From an uncultured Eubacteriales bacterium (GTDB lineage: Bacteria > Bacillota > Clostridia > Oscillospirales > Acutalibacteraceae), in contig CAKVEA010000001.1 in assembly GCA_934728355.1 (NCBI GenBank), positions 62,001 through 126,000 on the forward strand: 64,000 nucleotides of DNA, in the 5' to 3' direction. Positions 10,468 to 18,569 of this stretch are shown here, piece by piece (position 1 is the stretch's first letter; every line of letters begins with the position of its first letter). Below the pieces are notes generated by a model that did no database searches, was not told the origin of the DNA, and saw nothing but the letters and a program-made list of their open reading frames with translations. A program made the translations under genes and the position numbers.

Positions 10468-11373
10468 ATGAACGAATTTTTTTTGGAAAACGGCAAATTT
10501 ACCTATATTTCAAGAAAAAGAACTATAAATAATTTAATAAGAGAATATAATTTCTTAAATTATGGAATTATAGGAAAAAGTCTATGCGGAAGAGATCTCG
10601 ATTTTTTAAGCTTAGGAAATACAAAAAACATGAATATATGGGTAAGTGCACACCACGGCATGGAGTGGCTTACTTCAATGCTTGTTTTTAAATTTTTGAA
10701 ATCTGCATGTGAAAAAATTAAAAAAAATGAAAAAATTTGCGGAATATCCCTAAAAAAATGCTATGATGAAAAAGGTTTACTAATAATTCCATGCATCAAT
10801 CCCGATGGAGTGGATATTTCCCTTTTAGGTCCAAAAGCTGCAGGAAAATACTTCAAATTTGTAGAAAAAATAAGCAAAGGAAAAACTTTCGATTGGCAAG
10901 CAAATGCCCGAGGAGTCGATCTTAATCATAATTATGATGCAGGATGGCATGAACTAAGTAAACTCGAAAAAGAAAACTTTATTATTGGTCCTTCAAAAAC
11001 AAGATTTGGAGGAATAAGACCAATAAGCGAGCCTGAAACAATAGCTTTGACATCTTTTTGTTTAAAAAATAATTTTTCAAGTGCTATAGCTTTTCACAGT
11101 CAAGGAGAGGAAATATATTGGAATTACGGCAATGAAACTCCTAAAAAATCAGAAAAAATGGCTAGAATGTTTGCTTTATCTTCAGGATATGAAATAAGTA
11201 ACCCCGAAAATTTAGCTGTCGGAGGAGGATTCAAAGATTGGTTTATAAGCAAATTCAAAAAACCGGCTTTAACAGTAGAAATAGGTAAGGGGAAAAATCC
11301 TCTTCCAAAAGAACAATTAGAAAAAATTTATAATAAAGTCGAAAAATCTCTATATATGTCATCAATCCTGTAG
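10468..11373 (+). CDS. M14-family zinc carboxypeptidase, gamma-D-glutamyl-diaminopimelate type
   Basis: A 301-residue metallopeptidase of family M14. Zinc ligands are visible as the HxxE motif H63-G-M-E66 and His210 (AFHSQG). The catalytic Glu is E271 (TVEIGKG). Substrate-contact motifs NPDG (about 111-114) and ARGVDLNHNYD (about 147-157) are also present. This set matches M14 enzymes such as gamma-D-Glu-mDAP endopeptidase I, which cut peptidoglycan stem peptides; the exact substrate is inferred. There is no signal peptide, and no LysM domain as seen in some relatives. That suggests cytosolic action, for example on recycled muropeptides or in the forespore. Start ATG at 10468 follows AAAAAGGAG. 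The next gene, pgcA, starts 77 bases downstream on the same strand. Confidence 0.86.
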   Translation: MNEFFLENGKFTYISRKRTINNLIREYNFLNYGIIGKSLCGRDLDFLSLGNTKNMNIWVSAHHGMEWLTSMLVFKFLKSACEKIKKNEKICGISLKKCYDEKGLLIIPCINPDGVDISLLGPKAAGKYFKFVEKISKGKTFDWQANARGVDLNHNYDAGWHELSKLEKENFIIGPSKTRFGGIRPISEPETIALTSFCLKNNFSSAIAFHSQGEEIYWNYGNETPKKSEKMARMFALSSGYEISNPENLAVGGGFKDWFISKFKKPALTVEIGKGKNPLPKEQLEKIYNKVEKSLYMSSIL

Positions 11374-11450
11374 CACAGTTATATTGAATAACAGATTAAA
11401 ATATGATATATTCAGTTTGAAATGGTAAACAAAAAATGAGAGGAAAATAA

Positions 11451-13148
11451 ATGAACATCGAAAACTTATATGATTTATGGGTATCAAAAGTTTCAAATCC
11501 AGAACTTAAAAGAGACCTTTTAAAAATAAAAGAAAACGAAAATGAAAAATACGATCGATTCAATAAATTTTTAGAATTCGGAACAGCCGGCATAAGAGCT
11601 ATTATGGGTGCAGGCACTAACAGATTAAATATTTATACCATAAGAAAAATTTCTCAAGGACTTGCTCAATACCTTCTTAAAAAAACAAAAAATCCTTCTG
11701 TAGCAATTTCATACGACTCAAGAAACAAATCCAAATTATTTGCATATACTTCCGCCGAAGTAATGGCTGGAAATGGCATAAAAGTTTATATTACTTGCAA
11801 ACTGGAACCTACTCCTTTTTTATCGTTTGCTGTAAGAAGTCTTAAATGCAGTGCGGGAATTATGATAACTGCAAGTCACAACACAAAAGAATATAACGGA
11901 TATAAATGCTATGGACCTGACGGTGCTCAAATAACAGAAACTACCGCTAAAGAAATTTGTGAAGAAATATCCAAAATCGATATTTTTTCAGGAATTAAAA
12001 AAATAAAAATTCAAGACGGGCTTTTATCCGGAATAATCTCCTTTATGGATGAACCATTAGCAGAAGATTATTTAAGAATGGTAAGCACTCAAAGAATCAA
12101 TACAACAGACATTTCAAAATTAAAAGTTATATACACTCCTTTAAACGGTAGCGGAATGTGTTTTGTTTGCCAATCTTTAAAAAAAATCGGTGTAAAAAAT
12201 TTGACTGTTGTTCAAAAGCAAAAATATCCTGACGGAAACTTTACAACATGCCCATACCCCAATCCGGAACTTCCCTCCGCATTTGAATATGCACTTAAAG
12301 CTGCAAAAAAAAATAATGCGGATTTAATCTTAGTAACCGACCCAGATGCAGATCGTTTGGGGGTTTGTATAAGAAACAGAGGAAAATATGATATTCTTTC
12401 AGGAAATCAAATAGGAATTTTACTTTTTTATTATATCGTTAAACGTAAAAAGGAATTTATAGATTTTACAAAAAGACCTATTGTTATAAAAACAATAGTC
12501 AGCAGCAAAACAATTAATTCCATAGCTAAAAAAGAAGGTTGCTCATTAATAGAAGTTGCAACAGGATTTAAAAATATTGCAAATGAAATTTCAAAACTCG
12601 AAAAAGAAAATAAGCTCCCTTATTTTATATTTGCAATGGAAGAAAGTAATGGATATCTTTGCGAAAGTTTTGTTAGAGATAAAGATGCAATTTCAGCCGC
12701 AGTATTAATATGTGAAGCTACCGCTTATTTCAAAAATAATGGGTTAACATTAATGGAAGCTCTTTCTAAAGTTTATGCAAAATACGGATATTATGGAGAA
12801 AAAACTTTAGGGTTTGAATTTGTTGGATCAAAAGCAAAAGAAAAAATTGAAAAATTGATTTCAAACTTTAAAACAAATCCTCCTAAATATTTGGGAGATT
12901 ACAAAATTCAAGGTATTAAAGATTACAGCCATCTGTCTTCAACAGAAATAATTTCTTTTGATCTCGGAGACGAAAATGAAGTTATTATAAGACCTTCAGG
13001 AACCGAGCCAAAGTTAAAAGTTTATATTCTTGCTCATGAAAAAAACGAAAAATTACTTTCACAAAAACTTGAAGTATTTGAAAATGTTATTAAAACCCTA
13101 GTAAATGAATTTGAAAACTCAGAAGAGGAATCTCAAAATGAAATTTAA
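11451..13148 (+). CDS. pgcA: phosphoglucomutase/phosphomannomutase family protein
   Basis: An alpha-D-phosphohexomutase of 565 residues that interconverts hexose 1- and 6-phosphates and supplies sugar nucleotides for envelope polymers. The phosphoserine loop TASHN has its Ser at about 142. The metal-binding loop DPDADR lies near residue 300, the sugar-specificity region EESNGY near 399, and the phosphate-binding loop RPSGTEPK near 518. Length and the N-terminal FGTAGIR motif match the long Firmicute phosphoglucomutase group (PgcA-like) better than GlmM. Start ATG at 11451 follows GAGAGGAAAATAA. The 3' end overlaps ispE by 11 bases, so the two are probably translationally coupled. Substrate preference cannot be decided from the sequence. 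Confidence 0.9.
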   Translation: MNIENLYDLWVSKVSNPELKRDLLKIKENENEKYDRFNKFLEFGTAGIRAIMGAGTNRLNIYTIRKISQGLAQYLLKKTKNPSVAISYDSRNKSKLFAYTSAEVMAGNGIKVYITCKLEPTPFLSFAVRSLKCSAGIMITASHNTKEYNGYKCYGPDGAQITETTAKEICEEISKIDIFSGIKKIKIQDGLLSGIISFMDEPLAEDYLRMVSTQRINTTDISKLKVIYTPLNGSGMCFVCQSLKKIGVKNLTVVQKQKYPDGNFTTCPYPNPELPSAFEYALKAAKKNNADLILVTDPDADRLGVCIRNRGKYDILSGNQIGILLFYYIVKRKKEFIDFTKRPIVIKTIVSSKTINSIAKKEGCSLIEVATGFKNIANEISKLEKENKLPYFIFAMEESNGYLCESFVRDKDAISAAVLICEATAYFKNNGLTLMEALSKVYAKYGYYGEKTLGFEFVGSKAKEKIEKLISNFKTNPPKYLGDYKIQGIKDYSHLSSTEIISFDLGDENEVIIRPSGTEPKLKVYILAHEKNEKLLSQKLEVFENVIKTLVNEFENSEEESQNEI

Positions 13149-14013
13149 AGCAATAGCCCCTGCAAAAATAAATTTAGGTTTAGAAATAATCTCAAAAAAC
13201 GAAGACGGCTATCATAATCTCGATATGATAATGCAAACAATCAGTCTTGCGGACGAAATTATAATAGAAAAAACAAATACAACAAATATAGAAATTTCTT
13301 ATAATAAAAAAGTTAATTACCATTACACCGAGGATATAACATACAAATGTGCTAAATTATTCTTTAAAAAAATAAAAAAGGAAAACGAAGGTATTTTAAT
13401 TAAAATAAATAAGAAAATACCCGAAAGCGCAGGTCTTGCAGGAGGCAGCAGTGATGGTGCCGCTACTCTTTTAGTTTTAAATCGTATGTATGGAGAAATT
13501 TTAAGTTTAAACGACTTAACGGAAATAGGCGGAAAAATCGGATCAGACATACCTTTTTGCATTTTAGGAGGAACTGCACGAGCTACAAAAACAGGTACTA
13601 CATTAAAAAGTATCCCAACATGTAAAAACAATTATTTTTTAGTTTTGGTCAAACCGGATATTTCAGTTTCAACCCGTGAAGCTTATGAACTTTCTGATAA
13701 TACGGAAATTAAAAATATAGTAAACTTCGACAATTTGGAATCTATTTTAACAACCTCAAACATTCAAAAAATTACTCCTCTTCTTTTTAATAGATTTGAA
13801 AACATCATAAAAGAAAAAAATACAATAAAAAAAATTAAAAAGGAATTTATTGACTTAAGAGCTTCTTGTGCTTTAATGAGCGGAAGCGGTCCCACTGTGT
13901 ATTCTATTTTTTTCGATGAAACCCAAGCAAAAAAATGTTTTGAAGAAATGAGCAAAAAATATACAAATTCTTTTTTTTGTGTTCCTTTAAATCATGGTGC
14001 AAAAATAATATGA
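13138..14013 (+). CDS. ispE: 4-diphosphocytidyl-2-C-methyl-D-erythritol kinase
   Basis: IspE phosphorylates CDP-methylerythritol with ATP in the MEP isoprenoid pathway. The 291-residue GHMP kinase begins with the substrate motif PAKINLGL. It contains the ATP-binding glycine/serine loop at about residues 95-106 (PESAGLAGGSSDGA) and the C-terminal motif LMSGSGPT. I chose ATG 13138, preceded by AGAGGAA, over an in-frame ATG at 13105, because only the shorter form starts at the family's usual N-terminus. It overlaps pgcA by 11 bases. ispF, a later step of the same pathway, lies about 3.1 kb downstream on the same strand. Confidence 0.95.
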   Translation: MKFKAIAPAKINLGLEIISKNEDGYHNLDMIMQTISLADEIIIEKTNTTNIEISYNKKVNYHYTEDITYKCAKLFFKKIKKENEGILIKINKKIPESAGLAGGSSDGAATLLVLNRMYGEILSLNDLTEIGGKIGSDIPFCILGGTARATKTGTTLKSIPTCKNNYFLVLVKPDISVSTREAYELSDNTEIKNIVNFDNLESILTTSNIQKITPLLFNRFENIIKEKNTIKKIKKEFIDLRASCALMSGSGPTVYSIFFDETQAKKCFEEMSKKYTNSFFCVPLNHGAKII

Positions 14014-14017
14014 AAAA

Positions 14018-14068
14018 GAGAGTATTTTCTTAATTCAAGTTAAAAAAGAAGAAAATACTCTCAATTTT
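14018..14068. terminator. bidirectional terminator between ispE and the Asn-rich peptide gene
   Basis: A perfect 14-bp inverted repeat (GAGAGTATTTTCTT and its complement, 14018-14031 and 14049-14062) is followed by T-rich DNA on the plus strand and preceded by an A-rich run. It lies between the ispE stop and the stop of the minus-strand small ORF, so it can end transcription from both sides. Confidence 0.85.
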
Positions 14069-14079
14069 TTAAATACTAA

Positions 14080-14208
14080 CTATCTTGAGCAATTTTTTTG
14101 ATTGCTATTGTTGCTGTTTGAATTGTTAGTATTTTTTGCATTGCTATTTTGATTGTTTTGATTTTTTGCATTGTTTGAATTGTTGTTTGTGTTGTTATTG
14201 TTTTTCAT
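14080..14208 (-). CDS. 42-residue asparagine-rich peptide
   Basis: A small minus-strand ORF, found by hand translation: it starts MKNNNNTNNNSNNAKNQNN and ends QKNCSR. Twenty-two of 42 residues are Asn; the rest are mostly Ser, Gln, Lys, Ala and Thr, with one Cys near the end. A strong ribosome-binding site (GGAGGTG) lies nine bases before the ATG, and a terminator lies directly downstream, which argues for a real gene. The composition recalls gamma-type small acid-soluble spore proteins, which are Asn/Gln-rich storage proteins, but I see none of their repeat motifs. A weak sporulation-type promoter lies upstream (14231-14261). Function is unknown; a spore role is inference. Low-complexity sequence could instead be a simple-repeat expansion. 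Confidence 0.6.
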   Translation of the reverse strand: MKNNNNTNNNSNNAKNQNNQNSNAKNTNNSNSNNSNQKNCSR

Positions 14209-14230
14209 ATTTTTTTCACCTCCATGATAG

Positions 14231-14261
14231 TATTATTTGCCTATAACTTTTAAATTATACA
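14231..14261 (-). promoter_or_regulatory. possible sporulation-type promoter for the Asn-rich peptide
   Basis: On the minus strand TGTATA (14256-14261) is followed after 18 bases by AATAATA (14231-14237), loosely like sigma-G promoters (TGnATA, then CATnnTA). The transcript would start just before the ribosome-binding site. The match is weak in AT-rich DNA. Confidence 0.3.
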
Positions 14262-14421
14262 AAAAATCAACTTTACATTTTTTGGTTTTCTAACTACATT
14301 ACTATCTTTGTTTCATATAGTGAGCAATATTTTGGCGATAATTAAAACAAATATATTCTCGGATGATATTTTTAAAAATATATGTTATAATTTTAAATAA
14401 AAAATCAAAGGAGAGTATAGA

Positions 14422-16350
14422 ATGAAAAAAAATACTTTTTATATTACAACACCTATATATTATGCCTCCGGTAAACCACATATAGGTCATACTTACAGTA
14501 ATGTCGCCGCTGATGCTATGGCTCGTTTTAAGCGCATGCAAGGGTATGATGTCATGTTTTTAACAGGTATGGATGAACATGGCCAAAAGGTTGAACAAAA
14601 TGCTTTAAAATGCGGTAAAACTCCAAAAGAGTATGTGGACGAAATAGCAAAATCCTTCAAAAATGTATGGGCAGAAATGAATATTTCATATGATAAATTC
14701 ATCAGGACAACAGATCAATTTCATGAATCTGCAGTACAAAAAATATTTAATAAACTTTATGAAAAAGGAGATATTTACAAAGATAAATATTCCGGCTGGT
14801 ACTGCACTCCATGTGAAGCTTTCTTTACAGACAAAGATTTAAAAGACGGAAAATGTCCTGACTGTGGAAGAGAAGTAAAATGGACTGAAGAAGAAGCTTA
14901 TTTCTTTAAACTTTCAAAATATTCTGATCGCCTTTTAGAGTACTATGAAACTCATTCTCAGTTTGTTCAACCCGAAGGTCGTAAAAATGAAATGATAGAA
15001 TTCGTTAAGTCGGGTCTTAGTGATTTATGTGTTAGCAGAACAAGTTTTAAATGGGGCATACCTGTGACATTTGATCCAAAACATGTTGTATATGTTTGGC
15101 TCGATGCTTTAACCAATTATATTACAGCTCAAGGATATTTAAGTGATAATGACAAAGACTTTAAAAAATATTGGCCTGCAGACGTTCATTTTGTAGGAAA
15201 AGAAATAATTAGATTTCATGTTGTAATCTGGCCTGCAATTTTAATGGCACTTGATTTACCACTCCCGAAACAAATTTATGGTCACGGATGGATTTTATTT
15301 GAAGATGGTACTAAAATGTCAAAATCAAAAGGAAATGTAATCGATCCAAAAGTGCTTTGCAAACGTTATGGAACAGATGCAGTAAGGTATTTTTTACTAA
15401 GAGAATTTTCTTTTGGACTCGACGGATTATTTACAAATGAAGCTTTAATAAAACGTATTAACTTTGATCTTGCAAATGACCTTGGAAATTTAGTTTCAAG
15501 AACAAGTGCAATGATAGAAAAATATTTTAATTCTACTCTACCCGAAGCTCAAAAGCCAGGAGTCCTCGACAGTGAACTTGCAGCAGTAACTATAAGTTTA
15601 GCTAAAAGCTACGAATCTAAAATGGAAAAATTCAAATTTTCTTCTGCATTGTCAGATATATGGCTTATTATTTCAAAATGTAATAAATATATAGATGAAA
15701 CTATGCCATGGAAACTAGGTAAAAACAAAGACAAATATTCAAGACTTGCTGCAGTACTTTATAATCTTTGCGAAACATTAAGAATAATTTCAATTTTAAT
15801 ATCTCCTATAATGCCGGGAACAGCACAAAAAATACAAAAGGAAATAGGAGCATCAAAAGAAATGTGTACTTTAGAGCAATCAAAAAATTGGGGTGTATTA
15901 CCTTCACAAGTAAAAATAAATAAAGGAAATACTCTTTTTCCAAGAATAGATATAAAAAAAGAAATAGAGGAACTTGAAAACATGAAAGAAAATAATGACA
16001 AGGTACAAAATGAAGAAAAAAATAATTTTATAGATATAGAAGATTTTGCAAAAGTTAATTTAATAGTAGGAAATGTTATTTCATGTGAAAAAGTAAAAAA
16101 ATCCAAGAAATTGCTGAAACTTTTAATTAATGACGGCAAAAAAGAAAGAACTGTTGTTTCGGGAATATCACAGCATTATACACCCGAAGAAATGGAAGGA
16201 AAAAATGTAATTTTAGTTGCAAATTTAAAACCGGTCAAACTTTGCGGAGTAGAAAGTCATGGAATGATACTTGCTTCTCAAGATTCCGAAGGTAAAGTTA
16301 CAGTTATATTCGCAGACCCATCTATAAAACCGGGAAGTAAATTAAGCTAA
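14422..16350 (+). CDS. metG: methionyl-tRNA synthetase with C-terminal tRNA-binding domain
   Basis: A class I tRNA ligase of 642 residues that charges tRNA-Met and initiator tRNA. The HIGH motif appears as PHIGH near residue 19 and the KMSKS loop near 298 (DGTKMSKSKGN). A zinc knuckle CTPC...CPDC lies at about 129-150. The last 110 residues form an EMAP/tRNA-binding OB fold (DFAKVNLIVGNVISCEKV), the dimerising C-terminal extension common in Firmicutes. Start ATG at 14422 follows AAAGGAGAG. A TATAAT box lies about 30 bases upstream, but no clear -35 element or T-box leader is seen. tatD follows after 15 bases and ispF overlaps tatD, so the three form a likely operon. Confidence 0.97.
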   Translation: MKKNTFYITTPIYYASGKPHIGHTYSNVAADAMARFKRMQGYDVMFLTGMDEHGQKVEQNALKCGKTPKEYVDEIAKSFKNVWAEMNISYDKFIRTTDQFHESAVQKIFNKLYEKGDIYKDKYSGWYCTPCEAFFTDKDLKDGKCPDCGREVKWTEEEAYFFKLSKYSDRLLEYYETHSQFVQPEGRKNEMIEFVKSGLSDLCVSRTSFKWGIPVTFDPKHVVYVWLDALTNYITAQGYLSDNDKDFKKYWPADVHFVGKEIIRFHVVIWPAILMALDLPLPKQIYGHGWILFEDGTKMSKSKGNVIDPKVLCKRYGTDAVRYFLLREFSFGLDGLFTNEALIKRINFDLANDLGNLVSRTSAMIEKYFNSTLPEAQKPGVLDSELAAVTISLAKSYESKMEKFKFSSALSDIWLIISKCNKYIDETMPWKLGKNKDKYSRLAAVLYNLCETLRIISILISPIMPGTAQKIQKEIGASKEMCTLEQSKNWGVLPSQVKINKGNTLFPRIDIKKEIEELENMKENNDKVQNEEKNNFIDIEDFAKVNLIVGNVISCEKVKKSKKLLKLLINDGKKERTVVSGISQHYTPEEMEGKNVILVANLKPVKLCGVESHGMILASQDSEGKVTVIFADPSIKPGSKLS

Positions 16351-16365
16351 AAGAGGTAAAAATTC

Positions 16366-17145
16366 ATGATATTTGATACACATGCTCATTATGACGACTC
16401 CGCTTTCGATGAAGACAGAGATATTTTACTTGAAAATCTTCGAAAAAAAAATGTTAGATATATTATAAATTCAAGTGTAGATATCCCTTCTTCCTTGGAA
16501 TCAATAAAACTTACTGAAAAATATTCTTATATATATGCAGCCGTTGGAATTCACCCTCAAAACATCGACGATGAACTCGAAAATGATTACCAAAACCATA
16601 TTGAAAATATGATTAAAAAAAATAAAAAAGTCGTTGCAATAGGAGAAATCGGTCTTGATTACCATTTTGATTCAAATGAAAAATCAAAACAAAAAATCAT
16701 ATTTGAAGACCAAATAAAATTATCTTTGAAATATGCTTTACCAATAATAGTACACGACAGAGAAGCTCACAAAGATACAATTGAAACTTTGAAAAAATAC
16801 AATCCTAAGGGAATTGTTCACTGTTTTTCAGGAAGCGTTGAAATGGCAAAAGAATTAGTAAAGCTCGGAATGTATTTAGGAATCGGAGGCGTTTCTACTT
16901 TCAAAAACGCAAAAAATATAATTGAAACAATAAAAGAAATACCTATTGAAAATTTAGTCCTTGAAACAGATGCCCCTTATCTTGCTCCAGAGCCTTTAAG
17001 AGGAACAAGATGTGACTCATCTCTTATAAAGTATGTTGCCGAAAAAATATCAGCCATAAAAAATATAAATGTACAAGAAGTATATGAAAAAACTTTTAAT
17101 AATGCAGTCAAAATATTTAATATCTCAAATGGTGAAAACTTATGA
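16366..17145 (+). CDS. tatD: TatD-family metal-dependent DNase
   Basis: A 259-residue TIM-barrel hydrolase of the TatD family. Metal ligands are visible as FDTHAHYDD at the N-terminus, GEIGLDYH (about 95), VHDREAH (about 128), HCFSGS (about 153) and the C-terminal [11 protein letters not shown] motif (about 203). Family members are 3'-5' DNases or deoxyribonucleases linked to DNA repair; the physiological substrate here is not known. It follows metG by 15 bases with AAGAGGTAA as ribosome-binding site. Its stop overlaps the ispF start by 4 bases (ATGA), implying translational coupling. The metG-tatD pairing is common in Firmicutes. Confidence 0.95.
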   Translation: MIFDTHAHYDDSAFDEDRDILLENLRKKNVRYIINSSVDIPSSLESIKLTEKYSYIYAAVGIHPQNIDDELENDYQNHIENMIKKNKKVVAIGEIGLDYHFDSNEKSKQKIIFEDQIKLSLKYALPIIVHDREAHKDTIETLKKYNPKGIVHCFSGSVEMAKELVKLGMYLGIGGVSTFKNAKNIIETIKEIPIENLVLETDAPYLAPEPLRGTRCDSSLIKYVAEKISAIKNINVQEVYEKTFNNAVKIFNISNGENL

Positions 17146-17615
17146 GAATAGGGCACGGGTATGACGTTCATAAATTTTGCAAAAATAGGAAACTAATATT
17201 AGGAGGAGTAGTTATAGACTATCCTCTTGGACTCTTAGGACACTCAGATGCTGATGTATTAACACATTCAATAATGGATTCTTTACTCGGTGCAGCATGC
17301 CAAGGAGACATAGGAAAACTTTTCCCTGATAACGATGAAAAATATAAAAATGCAAATAGCTTAACTCTTCTTAAAGAAGTCTGCAGCTTATTGGAAGAAA
17401 AAAAATTTAAAATAATTAATATTGATTGCACAATAATAGCTGAAGCGCCTAAGCTTTCAAAGTATACTTTTAAAATGAGAAAAAATATTTCTGAAATTTG
17501 CAATATTGAACTTGACGAAATAAATATAAAAGCAACTACCGAAGAAGGAATGGGTTTTACAGGAAGTATGCAAGCTATAGCATCACATGCAGTTTGTTTG
17601 ATATCTAAAATATAA
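17142..17615 (+). CDS. ispF: 2-C-methyl-D-erythritol 2,4-cyclodiphosphate synthase
   Basis: IspF cyclises CDP-methylerythritol 2-phosphate, releasing CMP, in the MEP pathway. The 157-residue protein has the N-terminal metal-binding motif GYDVHKF (Asp8, His10). It also has [17 protein letters not shown], and the C-terminal [20 protein letters not shown] stretch that closes the active site. Length matches the family (about 157-160). It overlaps the end of tatD by 4 bases and is the last gene of the metG-tatD-ispF unit, which ends at a terminator 1-24 bases downstream. No ispD is in the window. Confidence 0.96.
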   Translation: MRIGHGYDVHKFCKNRKLILGGVVIDYPLGLLGHSDADVLTHSIMDSLLGAACQGDIGKLFPDNDEKYKNANSLTLLKEVCSLLEEKKFKIINIDCTIIAEAPKLSKYTFKMRKNISEICNIELDEINIKATTEEGMGFTGSMQAIASHAVCLISKI

Positions 17616-17639
17616 AAGAGCTTCTAAAAAGAAGCTCTT
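17616..17639. terminator. bidirectional terminator between ispF and the GG-leader peptide gene
   Basis: An inverted repeat (AAGAGCTTCT / AGAAGCTCTT, loop AAAA) lies between two convergent genes. T-rich DNA follows on the plus strand, and a shorter T-rich stretch follows on the minus strand. Confidence 0.85.
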
Positions 17640-17642
17640 CAT

Positions 17643-18026
17643 TTATTTTTTTGCCCATTTTACAACTTTTCTAACTCCATATGTTAAACCAGCGCCTATA
17701 GCAACACCAAGAGCACCTATACCAACCAACGGTAAGGCAGCAGCGGCTTTTCCGCTAACTCCATCTATACGTCCAATTGCTTCAAACGGAGCTTTTAATC
17801 CTTCAACAAAACTGCTACCACCGGAAATTTCTCCAAGCTCATCTTCTGAAAGGGCGGAACCTTTTTCTAATGTAGCATTTATAATCTCTCCAATTTCTTG
17901 TACTTGTTCTGCAGAAATTTCTACTCCTTTGTCTTTAAATGCTTTTTGAACTTCTTCAGGTGTTTCCATCTCAACAATGCCTTTCATAAAATCTTTGTCA
18001 CTTAAAAGTGTTTTTAAATCTGTCAT
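17643..18026 (-). CDS. Nif11-like double-glycine leader peptide with hydrophobic core (bacteriocin-like precursor)
   Basis: A 127-residue precursor-like protein. Residues 1-70 form an acidic leader (MTDLKTLLSDKDFMKGIV..., TPEEVQKAFKDKGVEIS) ending in ELGEISGG. This is the layout of Nif11-type leaders cleaved after Gly-Gly by C39 peptidase-type exporters. The 57-residue remainder lacks Cys. It contains a long hydrophobic Gly/Ala-rich helix (about 92-116) and a basic tail (VRKVVKWAKK), as in pore-forming unmodified bacteriocins. I chose ATG 18026, with AGGAGG ten bases upstream, over an in-frame TTG three codons earlier. A TTGACA-17-TATCAT promoter lies upstream and a terminator downstream. No modification enzyme is adjacent; NHLM-type exporters lie at 61-64 kb. 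Activity is inferred. Confidence 0.78.
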   Translation of the reverse strand: MTDLKTLLSDKDFMKGIVEMETPEEVQKAFKDKGVEISAEQVQEIGEIINATLEKGSALSEDELGEISGGSSFVEGLKAPFEAIGRIDGVSGKAAAALPLVGIGALGVAIGAGLTYGVRKVVKWAKK

Positions 18027-18076
18027 GAATATCAACCTCCTAAATTTTTTGTATAAATATTATACATTACTAGAAG

Positions 18077-18105
18077 ATGATACTATATAAATTATTAATT
18101 GTCAA
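18077..18105 (-). promoter_or_regulatory. sigma-A promoter of the GG-leader peptide gene
   Basis: On the minus strand TTGACA (18100-18105), a 17-base spacer and TATCAT (18077-18082) give a near-consensus promoter about 50 bases before the start codon. Confidence 0.75.
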
Positions 18106-18136
18106 TACTTTTCTAAAAAATAATACAAATAAAAAT

Positions 18137-18165
18137 AAAGAATCATGATTTTTACATGATTCTTT
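18137..18165 (-). terminator. rpsO terminator
   Basis: AAAGAATCATG and CATGATTCTTT form an 11-bp stem ten bases past the rpsO stop, followed on the minus strand by TATTTTTATTTG. Confidence 0.8.
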
Positions 18166-18174
18166 AAAAATAAA

Positions 18175-18441
18175 CTATTTACGCAATCCGAGCTTTTCAA
18201 TAATGCTTCTGTAACGCTCAATATCTGTTTTAACAAGATAGTTAAGCAAGCTTCTTCTTTGACCAACCATTTTAAGAAGACCACGACGAGAGTGAAAATC
18301 TCCTTTATGAATTTTCAAATGTTCTGTAAGATCACTGATTCTTTTAGAAAGAAGAGCTATTTGAACTTCAGGAGAACCTGTATCTCCTTCATGACGTGCG
18401 TGATCGCTAATAATTGATTTTTTTTGATCCTTTAATAACAT
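18175..18441 (-). CDS. rpsO: 30S ribosomal protein S15
   Basis: S15 binds the central domain of 16S rRNA and nucleates platform assembly. The 88-residue sequence has the family's [17 protein letters not shown] stretch, the [12 protein letters not shown] rRNA-contact motif and the LLNYL helix. Length is the usual 88-89. The ATG at 18441 follows GGAGAGGTG. It is monocistronic: its own promoter (18534-18562), a structured leader that fits the S15 autoregulatory three-way junction (18465-18517), and its own terminator. Confidence 0.98.
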   Translation of the reverse strand: MLLKDQKKSIISDHARHEGDTGSPEVQIALLSKRISDLTEHLKIHKGDFHSRRGLLKMVGQRRSLLNYLVKTDIERYRSIIEKLGLRK

Positions 18442-18464
18442 ATAATTTTACACCTCTCCAAATT

Positions 18465-18517
18465 TACCCTATTACATTAAGTAACATTTTCAGAACTTGA
18501 GTCCGAAAATGGGGGTA
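18465..18517 (-). promoter_or_regulatory. rpsO leader: S15-type autoregulatory RNA three-way junction
   Basis: The rpsO 5' leader can fold as three stems around one junction. The outer stem is TACCC/GGGTA (18513-18517 with 18465-18469). The second is CATTTTC/GAAAATG and the third TTAC/GTAA. It ends about 15 bases before the Shine-Dalgarno sequence. S15 is known to repress its own mRNA by binding such junctions in several bacteria, including Geobacillus; that it does so here is inferred. Confidence 0.6.
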
Positions 18518-18533
18518 CACAGATTACTTTCCT

Positions 18534-18562
18534 ATTATACAATATTTCTTATAAAATTTCAA
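18534..18562 (-). promoter_or_regulatory. rpsO sigma-A promoter
   Basis: Minus-strand TTGAAA (18557-18562), 17-base spacer, TATAAT (18534-18539), about 95 bases before the rpsO start codon. Confidence 0.8.
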
Positions 18563-18569
18563 ATGTTTT

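Noticed and set aside
14302..14541. 79-residue minus-strand ORF
   Set aside because: It overlaps the metG start and its promoter region on the other strand, and has no ribosome-binding site or recognisable domain.
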